DNA from: Nocardioides coralli
Lineage (GTDB): Bacteria; Actinomycetota; Actinomycetes; Propionibacteriales; Nocardioidaceae
Assembly: GCF_019880385.1 (NCBI RefSeq)
Contig: NZ_CP082273.1
Span: 3,162,001 to 3,226,000 of the forward strand
Direction of reading: 5' to 3'
DNA length: 64,000 nucleotides
In this document: positions 17,580-25,390 of the stretch, piece by piece
How positions within the stretch are numbered: position 1 is the first letter of the stretch
Layout: each line of letters starts with the position of its first letter
Program-made: the position numbers and the translations under genes
The notes under the pieces: generated by a model
What the model was told of the DNA's origin: nothing
The model's input: the letters and a program-made list of their open reading frames with translations, nothing else
The model's database searches: none

Positions 17580-18522
17580 CACCGTCGACGCCCCCGTCAC
17601 CCGGAGGCCACGACGACTGCTGCCGCTCGACCTCGTCCGCGGCTTCCTGATCGGCATGGCCGAGCTGGTCCCGGGGGTCTCCGGCGGCACCGTCGCCCTC
17701 GTCACGGGGGTCTACGAGCAGCTGATCGACTCCGCCTCCCACGTCCTCTCGGCCGTACGCCGTCTCGTGACCGGCCCCGACCGGGCACGCGCGGTCGGCG
17801 TGGAGATCCGCCGGACCGACTGGTGGCTGATCCTGCCTGTGCTCGTGGGGATGGCGACCGCGGTGCTCACCATGGCGGGGGTGATGAGCGGCTTCGTCAC
17901 CGACCACCCCGAGCACGCACGCGGGCTGTTCCTCGGCCTGGTCGCGGCGAGCGTCGCGGTACCGATCCGGATGCTGCCGGCCGCTCACCGGCCGGCGTGG
18001 TTCGACGTCGCCGTCCTCGTCGCGGCGGCGGTCGCGGCGTTCGTGCTGACCAGCTTCGCCGCGGGTGGGGTCGTGGCCGAGCCGGCACCTGTGGTGGTCT
18101 TCGCGGCCGCGGCCGTCGCCATCTGCGCCCTGGTCGTCCCGGGGGTCTCCGGCTCGTTCTTCCTGCTGGCGGTGGGCCTCTACACACCGACGCTGGACGC
18201 GGTCCACGAGCGCGACCTCGGCTACATGGCGGTCTTCGCGCTCGGCGCGATCACCGGTCTGGCGTTGTTCGTCCGTCTGCTCCACCACCTGCTCCACCAG
18301 CACCGGCGTACCACCCTCCTCGCCATGGCGGGACTGATGGTGGGGTCGCTCCGCGCACTGTGGCCCTGGCAGTCCTCCGGTGAGGACGGCCACGGCCCCG
18401 GCGCCCTGCTCGTCCCCACCGCGCCCGTCGCCGGACCGGTGCTGCTGGCCCTGCTCGGTGCGGTCGTGGTGACGGTGCTGGTGGTCGTCGAGTCGCGTCA
18501 CCACCCGTCCGAGCCCCGCTGA
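17572..18522 (+). CDS. DUF368 polyprenyl-phosphate transporter (PopT-like)
   Basis: This 316-residue polytopic membrane protein has the DUF368 double signature: GFLIGMAELVPGVSGGT near residue 32 and VVPGVSGSFFLLAVGLY near residue 185. Work on this family identified it as a broadly conserved undecaprenyl-phosphate translocase that recycles the lipid carrier of wall synthesis. About eight hydrophobic stretches are visible. It overlaps pyrE by eight bases and overlaps the facing DedA gene tail-to-tail by 25 bases. Confidence 0.88.
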   Translation: MADTVDAPVTRRPRRLLPLDLVRGFLIGMAELVPGVSGGTVALVTGVYEQLIDSASHVLSAVRRLVTGPDRARAVGVEIRRTDWWLILPVLVGMATAVLTMAGVMSGFVTDHPEHARGLFLGLVAASVAVPIRMLPAAHRPAWFDVAVLVAAAVAAFVLTSFAAGGVVAEPAPVVVFAAAAVAICALVVPGVSGSFFLLAVGLYTPTLDAVHERDLGYMAVFALGAITGLALFVRLLHHLLHQHRRTTLLAMAGLMVGSLRALWPWQSSGEDGHGPGALLVPTAPVAGPVLLALLGAVVVTVLVVVESRHHPSEPR

Positions 18523-19274
18523 GGGCGCTCCCGCAGCTCCGCGGCCAGCGACCCCTCCTCCGTCTCGCGGTCGCGGTGTCGTGCGAGCCAGGCCTCGTAG
18601 ACCAGCGGCACGGCGAACACCGTGAGGATGGCCAGCATCGCCAGCTCGAGGTTCTCCTGCAGCCACGGCGCGCTGGCCCCGAGGAAGTAGCCGAGCAGCC
18701 CGAGGGAGAGGACCCACGACGCCGCTCCCACGAGCGACCAGAGCAGGAAGCGGCGGCGTTCCATCTCGATCGCCCCGGCCACCACGGTGATGTAGGTGCG
18801 CACGAACGCGACGTAGCGTCCGGCGACCAGGGCCAGCGGCCCGTGCCGCCGGAAGAAGGCGTGCGTCCGGTCGAAGTGGCGACGGCTCGGCAGCCGTCCG
18901 TCCCGCCGGTAGAGCGGCGGGCCCACCCGTCGGCCGATCTCGTACCCCACCACGTTGCCGACGAACGCCGCGGTCGTCATCAGCACCAGGGCGACGGTGA
19001 GGTCCACCCACACCGCTCCCGGGATCAGGTCGAGCCTGCCCGTGGCCACGAAGAGCCCCACGCCGAACAGCAGCGTGTCGCCGGGCAGGAACGGGAAGAG
19101 CAGGCCGCACTCGACGAACAGGATGACCAGGCAGACCCAGAAGAAGACGGAGCCGGAGCTCTCGAGCCACCAGCCGAGATCCATCCACTCGATGCCGAGC
19201 AGCCCCGGCAGCAGGGCCGACTGGGACAGGAGTGGCTCGGCCGAGACCCCGGGTCCGAACTGCGCCCCCGTCAC
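18498..19274 (-). CDS. DedA-family membrane protein (UptA-like)
   Basis: This 258-residue DedA protein has the family marks: FVECGLLFPFLPGDTLLF in the re-entrant region, GNVVGYEIGRRVGPPLY, and GRYVAFVRTYITVVAGAIEM, which holds the conserved arginines. Members of the family carry undecaprenyl phosphate or other lipids across the membrane. The GTG at 19274 is chosen because TACGCT ends seven bases upstream. An ATG at 19184 would give a shorter form starting MDLGWW. It converges on the DUF368 gene, the other family with this activity. Confidence 0.88.
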   Translation of the reverse strand: MTGAQFGPGVSAEPLLSQSALLPGLLGIEWMDLGWWLESSGSVFFWVCLVILFVECGLLFPFLPGDTLLFGVGLFVATGRLDLIPGAVWVDLTVALVLMTTAAFVGNVVGYEIGRRVGPPLYRRDGRLPSRRHFDRTHAFFRRHGPLALVAGRYVAFVRTYITVVAGAIEMERRRFLLWSLVGAASWVLSLGLLGYFLGASAPWLQENLELAMLAILTVFAVPLVYEAWLARHRDRETEEGSLAAELRERPQRGSDGW

Positions 19275-19281
19275 CTCGTCA

Positions 19282-19287
19282 AGCGTA
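19282..19287 (-). promoter_or_regulatory. -10 of a leaderless dedA transcript
   Basis: The minus strand reads TACGCT seven bases before the GTG at 19274, supporting that start over the internal ATG. Confidence 0.5.
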
Positions 19288-19319
19288 ACTCCGGCCCCTG
19301 AGCCTCCCTCCCGTCCCGT

Positions 19320-19325
19320 TAGCCT
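19320..19325 (+). promoter_or_regulatory. -10 of a leaderless maleylpyruvate-isomerase-like gene
   Basis: TAGCCT lies six bases before the GTG at 19332. Confidence 0.6.
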
Positions 19326-19331
19326 GCTCCC

Positions 19332-19973
19332 GTGAGCCTGAGCATCGCCGACGACGTCCTGGCCACCGCCCGGGTGGTGCGCGAGCTGGTGGCCGACGAC
19401 GCCGTGGCGCGGCGCTGGCGGGACGAGAGCGCGTGCGCCGGCATGACGGTCGGCGGCCTCACCCACCACCTGGCGGCGCAGGCCACCACGGCGATCGGCC
19501 TCCTCTCCTCCGAGCCGTACGCCGGTGAGCCGATCCCCGTCGCGCAGCACTACCGCCAGGCGCCGTGGGCCAACAGCTCGCTGGACGCGGAGGTCAACGT
19601 CTCGATCCGCGAGGGCTCCGACGAGGCTGCCGGACGTGGCCACGCCGCGGTGCTGGCGCAGCTCGACGAGGAGATCCCCCGGCTCGCCGACGTGCTGGAC
19701 GGGGTCGACGACGACACGGCTGTCCTCGTCCCGTGGCAGGGCTGGGCGCTCACGGCGCACGACCTGGTGGTGACCCGGCTCATGGAGATGGTCGTCCACG
19801 GCGACGACCTCGCCGCGAGCGTCGACCTGCCGACGCCGGCGTTCCCCCGCGAGGCGGTGCGGCTGGTGGTGGGTCTGCTCGGCGAGGTCGCGGTCGACCG
19901 GCACGGGCAGGTCGCCGTGGTCCGGGCCCTGAGCCGCCCGCAGCGCGCACCGGCCACGGTCTCCGCGTTCTGA
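19332..19973 (+). CDS. Maleylpyruvate isomerase N-terminal / DinB-like metal-binding protein
   Basis: This 213-residue helical protein matches the mycothiol-dependent maleylpyruvate isomerase N-terminal domain of the DinB superfamily. The metal-ligand histidines are probably in TVGGLTHHLAAQ, near residue 43, and in LMEMVVHGDDLAAS, near residue 155. It lacks the C-terminal sterol-carrier-like domain of the full isomerase. Its partner thiol is likely mycothiol, by family and host. The following TrmH gene begins two bases after its stop. Confidence 0.75.
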   Translation: MSLSIADDVLATARVVRELVADDAVARRWRDESACAGMTVGGLTHHLAAQATTAIGLLSSEPYAGEPIPVAQHYRQAPWANSSLDAEVNVSIREGSDEAAGRGHAAVLAQLDEEIPRLADVLDGVDDDTAVLVPWQGWALTAHDLVVTRLMEMVVHGDDLAASVDLPTPAFPREAVRLVVGLLGEVAVDRHGQVAVVRALSRPQRAPATVSAF

Positions 19974-19974
19974 G

Positions 19975-20658
19975 ATGTCCGACGAGGGCGAACCGCGGGC
20001 GCCGTACGACCCCATGCCGCACGGCCAGCCCGAGGTGGGGCTCGGCCCGTGGGAGGGACCGTGGCCCGAGGGCGACCAGTACGACGCCGAGCTGCTGCGC
20101 CACGGCGACCGGCGCAACGTGGTCGACCGCTACCGCTACTGGACCGTCGAGGCGATCCGCGCCGACCTCGACACGCGCCGGCACCACTTCCACGTCGCCA
20201 TCGAGAACTGGCAGCACGACTTCAACATCGGCACCATCGTCCGGACCGCCAACGCGTTCCTGGCTGCCGAGGTCCACATCGTCGGCAACCGACGCTGGAA
20301 CCGCCGCGGCGCGATGGTGACCGACCGCTACCAGCACCTGCGCCACCACGAGACCCCCGCCGGGCTGGCGGCCTACCTCCACGGCCTGGCGGAACCGGTC
20401 CGGCTGCTCGGGATCGACAACCTGCCGGGGTCGGACCACCTCGAGACCATGGTGCTCCCGCGCCACGTCTGCTTCCTCTTCGGCCAGGAGGGACCCGGCC
20501 TGAGCGAGGCCGCCCGGGCCGTGTGTGACGGCACGTTCTCGATCGCGCAGTTCGGCTCGACCCGGTCGATCAACGCCAGCGCCGCCGCGGCCGTGGCGAT
20601 GCACGCGTGGGTGCGGGAGTACGCCGACCTGTCCGGTGACACCGCCTGGCGCGGCTGA
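19975..20658 (+). CDS. TrmH/SpoU-family RNA methyltransferase
   Basis: This 227-residue SPOUT methyltransferase probably 2'-O-methylates an RNA with S-adenosylmethionine. The three family motifs are present: NIGTIVRTANAF (motif 1, with the catalytic Arg), CFLFGQEGPGLS (motif 2) and AQFGSTRSINASAAAAV (motif 3), the last two forming the trefoil knot. The target, tRNA or rRNA, cannot be told from sequence. It starts two bases after the preceding gene. Two stacked hairpins follow its stop. Confidence 0.88.
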   Translation: MSDEGEPRAPYDPMPHGQPEVGLGPWEGPWPEGDQYDAELLRHGDRRNVVDRYRYWTVEAIRADLDTRRHHFHVAIENWQHDFNIGTIVRTANAFLAAEVHIVGNRRWNRRGAMVTDRYQHLRHHETPAGLAAYLHGLAEPVRLLGIDNLPGSDHLETMVLPRHVCFLFGQEGPGLSEAARAVCDGTFSIAQFGSTRSINASAAAAVAMHAWVREYADLSGDTAWRG

Positions 20659-20663
20659 GGGTG

Positions 20664-20717
20664 GGGCGGGACGCCGTACGTCCCGGGATCGGGCTGGACC
20701 CCGACGACGTCCCGCCC
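20664..20717. terminator. Stem-loops after the TrmH gene
   Basis: GGGCGGGACG (20664-20673) can pair with CGTCCCGCCC (20708-20717). It can alternatively form a small local hairpin, GGGACG/CGTCCC, with a five-base loop. The site lies between convergent genes and has no T tract. From 20718 to 20795 nothing else is seen. Confidence 0.4.
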
Positions 20718-20795
20718 ACGGATCCCCCGCGCCGACGTCGCGGCGACCTCTCAACGGCCGACCACCCCGGAGGTCACGTCGGCCGACCATCCTGC

Positions 20796-21155
20796 TCAGG
20801 TCAGGAAGACACCCGCCAGCAGCAGCAGGGAGCCGGTCAGGCCCAACGCTGCGGCCACCAGCGCCGCGCGGGCCACGGACGTCACCCAACCGTGGTCCGG
20901 GCTACGAGCCGGCTCGAGCGCCAGCCACAGGCCCAGGGCGAGAGGCACGGCGGTGGCCACGGCGCGCCAGAACATGAAGGTCGAGGGGGCGCCGCCGAAC
21001 TGCACCTCGGACAGGAACTGCAGGCCGGTCGTGAAGCCGTTGGCGCCGAGCAGCCCCGACACCGCGAGCACCAGCCCGGCGAGCGCCCTGGTCGTCGGGT
21101 CGAACATCCTGCGCACGGGCGTGCGCCCGCCGGTGGGTCCGTCGTGCTGGGCCAT
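20796..21155 (-). CDS. Small membrane protein of unknown function
   Basis: This 119-residue protein has a polar N-terminus (MAQHDGPTGGRTPVRRMFD) followed by three hydrophobic segments: about 24-42 (LAGLVLAVSGLLGANGF), 62-82 (FWRAVATAVPLALGLWLAL) and 94-118 (ARAALVAAALGLTGSLLLLAGVFL). No family was recognised. It is a single gene diverging from fbaA. A GGGAGAG-like ribosome-binding site is possible upstream. Confidence 0.65.
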   Translation of the reverse strand: MAQHDGPTGGRTPVRRMFDPTTRALAGLVLAVSGLLGANGFTTGLQFLSEVQFGGAPSTFMFWRAVATAVPLALGLWLALEPARSPDHGWVTSVARAALVAAALGLTGSLLLLAGVFLT

Positions 21156-21252
21156 GTCAGGTTCTCTCCCGTCGTCGTGGTCGAGCGAACCCTATGCCCG
21201 TCCACGATCCGGCCACCCGATCCGGGCCCGTAAGCGACCCGCGGGTAGCCAC

Positions 21253-21258
21253 TAGGGT
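21253..21258 (+). promoter_or_regulatory. -10 of leaderless fbaA
   Basis: TAGGGT lies seven bases before the fbaA ATG at 21266. It rules out the longer upstream open frame. Confidence 0.6.
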
Positions 21259-21265
21259 GGGCGGC

Positions 21266-22297
21266 ATGCCGATCGCAACGCCTGAGAAGTACGCCGAGAT
21301 GCTCGACTCCGCGAAGTCGAAGTCGTATGCCTACCCGGCCATCAACGTGACGTCCTCGCAGACCCTCAACGCCGCCCTCAAGGGGTTCGCGGACGCCGAG
21401 TCCGACGGCATCATCCAGGTCTCCACCGGCGGCGCCGAGTACCTCTCGGGCCCCTCGGTGAAGAACATGGTGACCGGCTCGGTCGCCTTCGCGGCGTACG
21501 CCGCCGAGGTGGCCAAGGCCTACCCCGTCAACATCGCGCTCCACACCGACCACTGCCCGAAGGACAAGCTCGACGACTTCGTGCGGCCGCTGGTCGAGAT
21601 CTCCGCCGACCGCGTCGCGCGTGGGGAGCACCCGCTCTTCCAGTCGCACATGTGGGACGGCTCGGCGGTCCCGCTGGAGGAGAACCTCCAGATCGCCGAG
21701 GAGCTGCTGGCCAAGTGCTCCGCGGCCCGGATCGTCCTCGAGATCGAGGTCGGCGTCGTCGGTGGCGAGGAGGACGGCGTCGTCGGCGCGATCGACGACA
21801 AGCTCTACAGCACGCCCGAGGACGCCATCGCCACCGCGCGGGCGCTCGGCACCGGCGACCAGGGCTACTACATGACCGCGCTGACCTTCGGCAACGTGCA
21901 CGGCGTCTACAAGCCGGGCAACGTCAAGCTGCGCCCCGAGATCCTCCAGCAGGCCCAGCAGGCCGTGGCCAAGGAGTTCGACCTCGGCGACGACGCCAAG
22001 CCCTTCCACCTCGTCTTCCACGGCGGCTCGGGGTCGACCGCGGAGGAGATCGGCGCCGCCGTCGACTACGGCGTGGTGAAGATGAACGTCGACACCGACA
22101 CCCAGTACGCCTTCACCCGCCCCGTCGTCGACCACATGTTCGCCAACTACGACGGCGTGCTCAAGATCGACGGCGAGGTCGGCAACAAGAAGGCCTACGA
22201 CCCGCGGGCGTGGGGCAAGGCCGCCGAGGCCGGCATGGCGGCCCGCATCGTCGAGGCCTGCGAGAACCTGCGCTCGAGCGGACACACCCTGCGCTGA
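21266..22297 (+). CDS. fbaA: Class II fructose-bisphosphate aldolase
   Basis: This zinc-dependent aldolase cleaves fructose-1,6-bisphosphate to dihydroxyacetone phosphate and glyceraldehyde-3-phosphate. The 343-residue protein has ALHTDHCPKDKL with the zinc His and catalytic Asp, IVLEIEVGVVGGEEDGV, LVFHGGSGS for phosphate binding, and GVVKMNVDTDTQYAF. The type and length match the FbaA subgroup of actinomycetes. The ATG start is supported by the leaderless promoter. Confidence 0.96.
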   Translation: MPIATPEKYAEMLDSAKSKSYAYPAINVTSSQTLNAALKGFADAESDGIIQVSTGGAEYLSGPSVKNMVTGSVAFAAYAAEVAKAYPVNIALHTDHCPKDKLDDFVRPLVEISADRVARGEHPLFQSHMWDGSAVPLEENLQIAEELLAKCSAARIVLEIEVGVVGGEEDGVVGAIDDKLYSTPEDAIATARALGTGDQGYYMTALTFGNVHGVYKPGNVKLRPEILQQAQQAVAKEFDLGDDAKPFHLVFHGGSGSTAEEIGAAVDYGVVKMNVDTDTQYAFTRPVVDHMFANYDGVLKIDGEVGNKKAYDPRAWGKAAEAGMAARIVEACENLRSSGHTLR

Positions 22298-22397
22298 GCA
22301 GCCGGGCGGCGGGGATAACCCGTTGCCGCACCACACCTGGTCGATGCGATAGTCACCTGTGCCCCGAGCGGGGCACGAGGGGACGACGGAGAGCCGG

Positions 22398-22421
22398 ATG
22401 ACCGACGGACGGGGCACGTGA
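22398..22421 (+). CDS. Seven-codon leader ORF overlapping the permease start
   Basis: ATG at 22398 encodes MTDGRGT and ends at TGA 22419-22421, which overlaps the GTG start (22418) of the ABC permease. GGAGAG lies just upstream of the small ATG, while the permease GTG itself has only a weak site. The arrangement would let ribosomes reinitiate on the permease. It could be chance. Confidence 0.35.
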   Translation: MTDGRGT

Positions 22422-25390
22422 GCGCGCCCGCGACGCTGTCGATGGTGCTGCGTCGTGCCCGGGCACTCCCGGCCCCGGTGGCCTCCGTGGCCGTCAACGT
22501 GCTCGTGGTCTGCACCCTGGTGTCGGGGCTGGTCGCCAGCCTGACCCACCTCCAGCAGGACGCACTGGCCTCGACCCTCGCGGCCGAGCCTCCCGACCGG
22601 ACCGTGGTGACGGCCTCCTCGCCGTACGACGACGAGGACCCCCGCCACCAGGACCGGGAGGTGCGGGCGGCCCTGCAGCCGGTGGTGGAGGTGTCGGGCG
22701 GCGACGTGGTGAGCGTCGTGGAGACCGGCACCTGGGACGTGGTCGGCTCCCCCACCGGTCTCGCGTTCGCCGCGGTGACCGGCGACGGAGGGCGGGTCCG
22801 GGCTGCGGCGGGCCGGCTGCCCGAGGCGACGTCGTCCGGGCCGCTGGAGGTCGCCGCCCCTCCGGGCTCCGGCCTCGCCACGGGCGACGCGGTGACGCTG
22901 CGGAGCCGGACCGACGGTCGGGAGGTCGACGCCACGATCACGGGCACCTGGGAGGTCGCCCCCACCGACGCCCGATGGCTGGCGGACCTGGGCCCCACGG
23001 CGGCCGTCGTGCCGCTGCAGCAGATCGGGGAGGTCGCCTCGGGCGGCACCCAGGCGCGGTGGCGGGCCGTGCCCTCGACCGACCTCGAGCCTGCCCGGCT
23101 CGGGTCGCTCCTGGACGCCGTGACGACAACGACGACCGAGCTGCAGGTCGCCGCCACCCGGCTCTCGACGAGCATCAACGTCACCACCGACCTGCCCGAG
23201 GTCCTCGACGACCGGGCTCGCGAGCTCACGGTGCTCCGCGCGCTGCTGCTCGTCCCCGGCGGGCTGCTGGTCCTCGTCGCCGCGGCCGGGTTGCTGCTGG
23301 TGGCCGCCGGCCTCGCCGACGTACGCCGCGAGGAGGAGGGGCTGCTCCGCTCGCGGGGCGCCAGCCACCGCCAGCTGGTCGGACCGACCGTGACCGAGGC
23401 GCTGCTGATCTGCGGCGGGGCCGCGCTGGTCGCGCCGCCCCTCGCGGCGGCCGTCGTGCGGATCGGTGAGGTCAGGCCCGCCCTCGACGTCGCCGCCTGG
23501 CTGGGCAGCGTCGTGGCCGCCGCCGTGTGCGCGGCGGCGCTGTGCGTCCCCGTCGCGGTCCGCGCGCTCACCGGCGACCGGGGCCAGCAGGGCACCGCGG
23601 AGCGCCAGCGCCGACGGCTGCTGACCGGGCTGGTCGCCGTCGCGCTGCTGAGCGGCACCCTCGGGCTGCTGGCCGTGGTCACCCTGCGTGGCTTCGGAGA
23701 CGTCGTCGGTCAGGCGAGCGCCTCGCCCACCGTCGACCCGCTCCTGGTGTCCTCACCGGCGCTGCTGCTCCTGGCCCTCGTGGTCGTCGCGGCCCTCGTG
23801 CTGCTGCCCCTCCTGTTCCGGGGAGTCGCAGCGCTGCTCGACGGCCGCGGGTTGGCGCCCTCGCTCGGGTCACGCTTCGCCGCCCGCGCGCCGGTGGCGA
23901 CGGTCCCCCTGGCCCTCACCGTCGCACTCGCCTCGGGCGTCCTCGCCTTCGCCGCCGTCGAGCGCGCGAGCAGCGTGGCGGCGCGGCAGGCGCGTGCCGA
24001 CCACGTCGCCGGGGCCGACGTCCGGGTCCTCACGCCCCCGAGCGCGCAGCGTGCCGGGTCGACGCGTGAGCGGCAGCTGCTGGCGTCGCTCCCGGGAGTC
24101 GCGCGGGTGGCACCCGCGCACCGCGCGGACACCTACATCAAGGACCTGCCCACCGAGGTCGTGCTGACCGACGTCTCGGAGGTGACCGCACCCACCCTGC
24201 TCGATCCCGGCGACCCGGGCTGGCGGGACGTCGTCGCGCCTCCCTGGGACGCCGAGGGGGTGGGCGTCGCGCTGCCGGACGGCACCGACCGAGTCACGGT
24301 GTCCCTCGGCGGCGGCGACACCGGCGGCACCGACCTGTGGCTGGCCGGGCCCGACGGCGAGGTGCTGGTGGTGCCGGGGCGACTGCGGCAGGGCAGCGGC
24401 AGCTTCGCGGTCCCCCACCGCGAGGGGCTGCGCCTGGTCAGCGTCGGGACCGACCTGCCGGCCGACGCCGACCCGCAGGGGCGCCGGCCCGCCGCGACCG
24501 TCACCGCCGACGGCGTACGTCTGCAGACCGGGAGCCACTGGTTCGCTCCCGGAGGGAGCACCCGCGTCAGCTTCGGGTCGCGCCCCCTCGAGATGCCGGC
24601 TCCGGTGCCGGTCGTCTTCACCGACGGGCTCGCCGCGGCTGCCTCCCTGGACGTCGGCGACACCCTGACCATGCCGCTCCTCGGCACCCCGGTGCAGGCC
24701 CGGGTCACCGCCACCGTCCCGGCGCTGCGGACCGTGGTGGGCGGCGGCGGCGTGCTGGCCGACCTCGGCACGGCGCTCCCGACCCTGCTGGCGTCCGGCT
24801 TCGACGCCGATCCCGACGAGTGGTGGCTCACGATCGAGGACGGCGCCGCTGCCACCCCCGTCGCCACGACGCTCGCCGACGAGCCGACCGTGGCGGCCGA
24901 CGTGATCACCCGCTCCCGGGTCCTCGACCAGCTCGCCGCCGACCCCAGCACCGGAGGCGCCGCGCTCGGCCAGGTGCTGCTCCTCACCGGCACGGGGTGC
25001 CTGGTGGTCGGGGCGCTGCTGCTGGTCTCCGTCGTGCTGCTCCGGCGGCCCGAGCACGCCGAGCAGGCCCGTCGGATCGGTGCCGCCGGTGGCGACCGTC
25101 GGCTGCTGGTGGGCGCCCTGGGCTGGGAGTACGCCGTGACGACCGGTGCCGGCGTCCTCGTCGGCGTCCTGGCCGGTGGTGTCGTCGCCGGCCTCACGCT
25201 GGTGTCGATGACGCTGGGGCCGGACGGGGAGCCGCTCGTCCCCGCGCCCGAGATGCTCGTGCCGTGGCTGACGGTCGTGGTGGCACCCCTCGTCATGGTC
25301 ACGCTGCCCCTGCTGACGTTGGTGTGGTTGACCCGGCGCGGCCACGGCCACGGACTGGGCGCTCTCGACCGTCACCGGGGTGGCCGGTGA
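22418..25390 (+). CDS. FtsX-like ABC transporter permease
   Basis: This 990-residue membrane subunit of a MacB/FtsX-type ABC exporter has an N-terminal helix (residues about 18-40), a large extracytoplasmic domain, and helix clusters around 275-305, 330-370, 405-435 and 450-480. A second extracytoplasmic part follows, with C-terminal helices from about 850 to 975. The loop EEGLLRSRGASHRQLVGP is typical of FtsX permeases. It starts a four-gene operon in which every junction overlaps. What it exports, or what force it transmits, is unknown. Confidence 0.85.
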   Translation: MSAPATLSMVLRRARALPAPVASVAVNVLVVCTLVSGLVASLTHLQQDALASTLAAEPPDRTVVTASSPYDDEDPRHQDREVRAALQPVVEVSGGDVVSVVETGTWDVVGSPTGLAFAAVTGDGGRVRAAAGRLPEATSSGPLEVAAPPGSGLATGDAVTLRSRTDGREVDATITGTWEVAPTDARWLADLGPTAAVVPLQQIGEVASGGTQARWRAVPSTDLEPARLGSLLDAVTTTTTELQVAATRLSTSINVTTDLPEVLDDRARELTVLRALLLVPGGLLVLVAAAGLLLVAAGLADVRREEEGLLRSRGASHRQLVGPTVTEALLICGGAALVAPPLAAAVVRIGEVRPALDVAAWLGSVVAAAVCAAALCVPVAVRALTGDRGQQGTAERQRRRLLTGLVAVALLSGTLGLLAVVTLRGFGDVVGQASASPTVDPLLVSSPALLLLALVVVAALVLLPLLFRGVAALLDGRGLAPSLGSRFAARAPVATVPLALTVALASGVLAFAAVERASSVAARQARADHVAGADVRVLTPPSAQRAGSTRERQLLASLPGVARVAPAHRADTYIKDLPTEVVLTDVSEVTAPTLLDPGDPGWRDVVAPPWDAEGVGVALPDGTDRVTVSLGGGDTGGTDLWLAGPDGEVLVVPGRLRQGSGSFAVPHREGLRLVSVGTDLPADADPQGRRPAATVTADGVRLQTGSHWFAPGGSTRVSFGSRPLEMPAPVPVVFTDGLAAAASLDVGDTLTMPLLGTPVQARVTATVPALRTVVGGGGVLADLGTALPTLLASGFDADPDEWWLTIEDGAAATPVATTLADEPTVAADVITRSRVLDQLAADPSTGGAALGQVLLLTGTGCLVVGALLLVSVVLLRRPEHAEQARRIGAAGGDRRLLVGALGWEYAVTTGAGVLVGVLAGGVVAGLTLVSMTLGPDGEPLVPAPEMLVPWLTVVVAPLVMVTLPLLTLVWLTRRGHGHGLGALDRHRGGR

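Noticed and set aside
20659-20795. Short coding frames in the gap after the TrmH gene
   Set aside because: They have no ribosome-binding site or promoter and overlap the inverted repeats.
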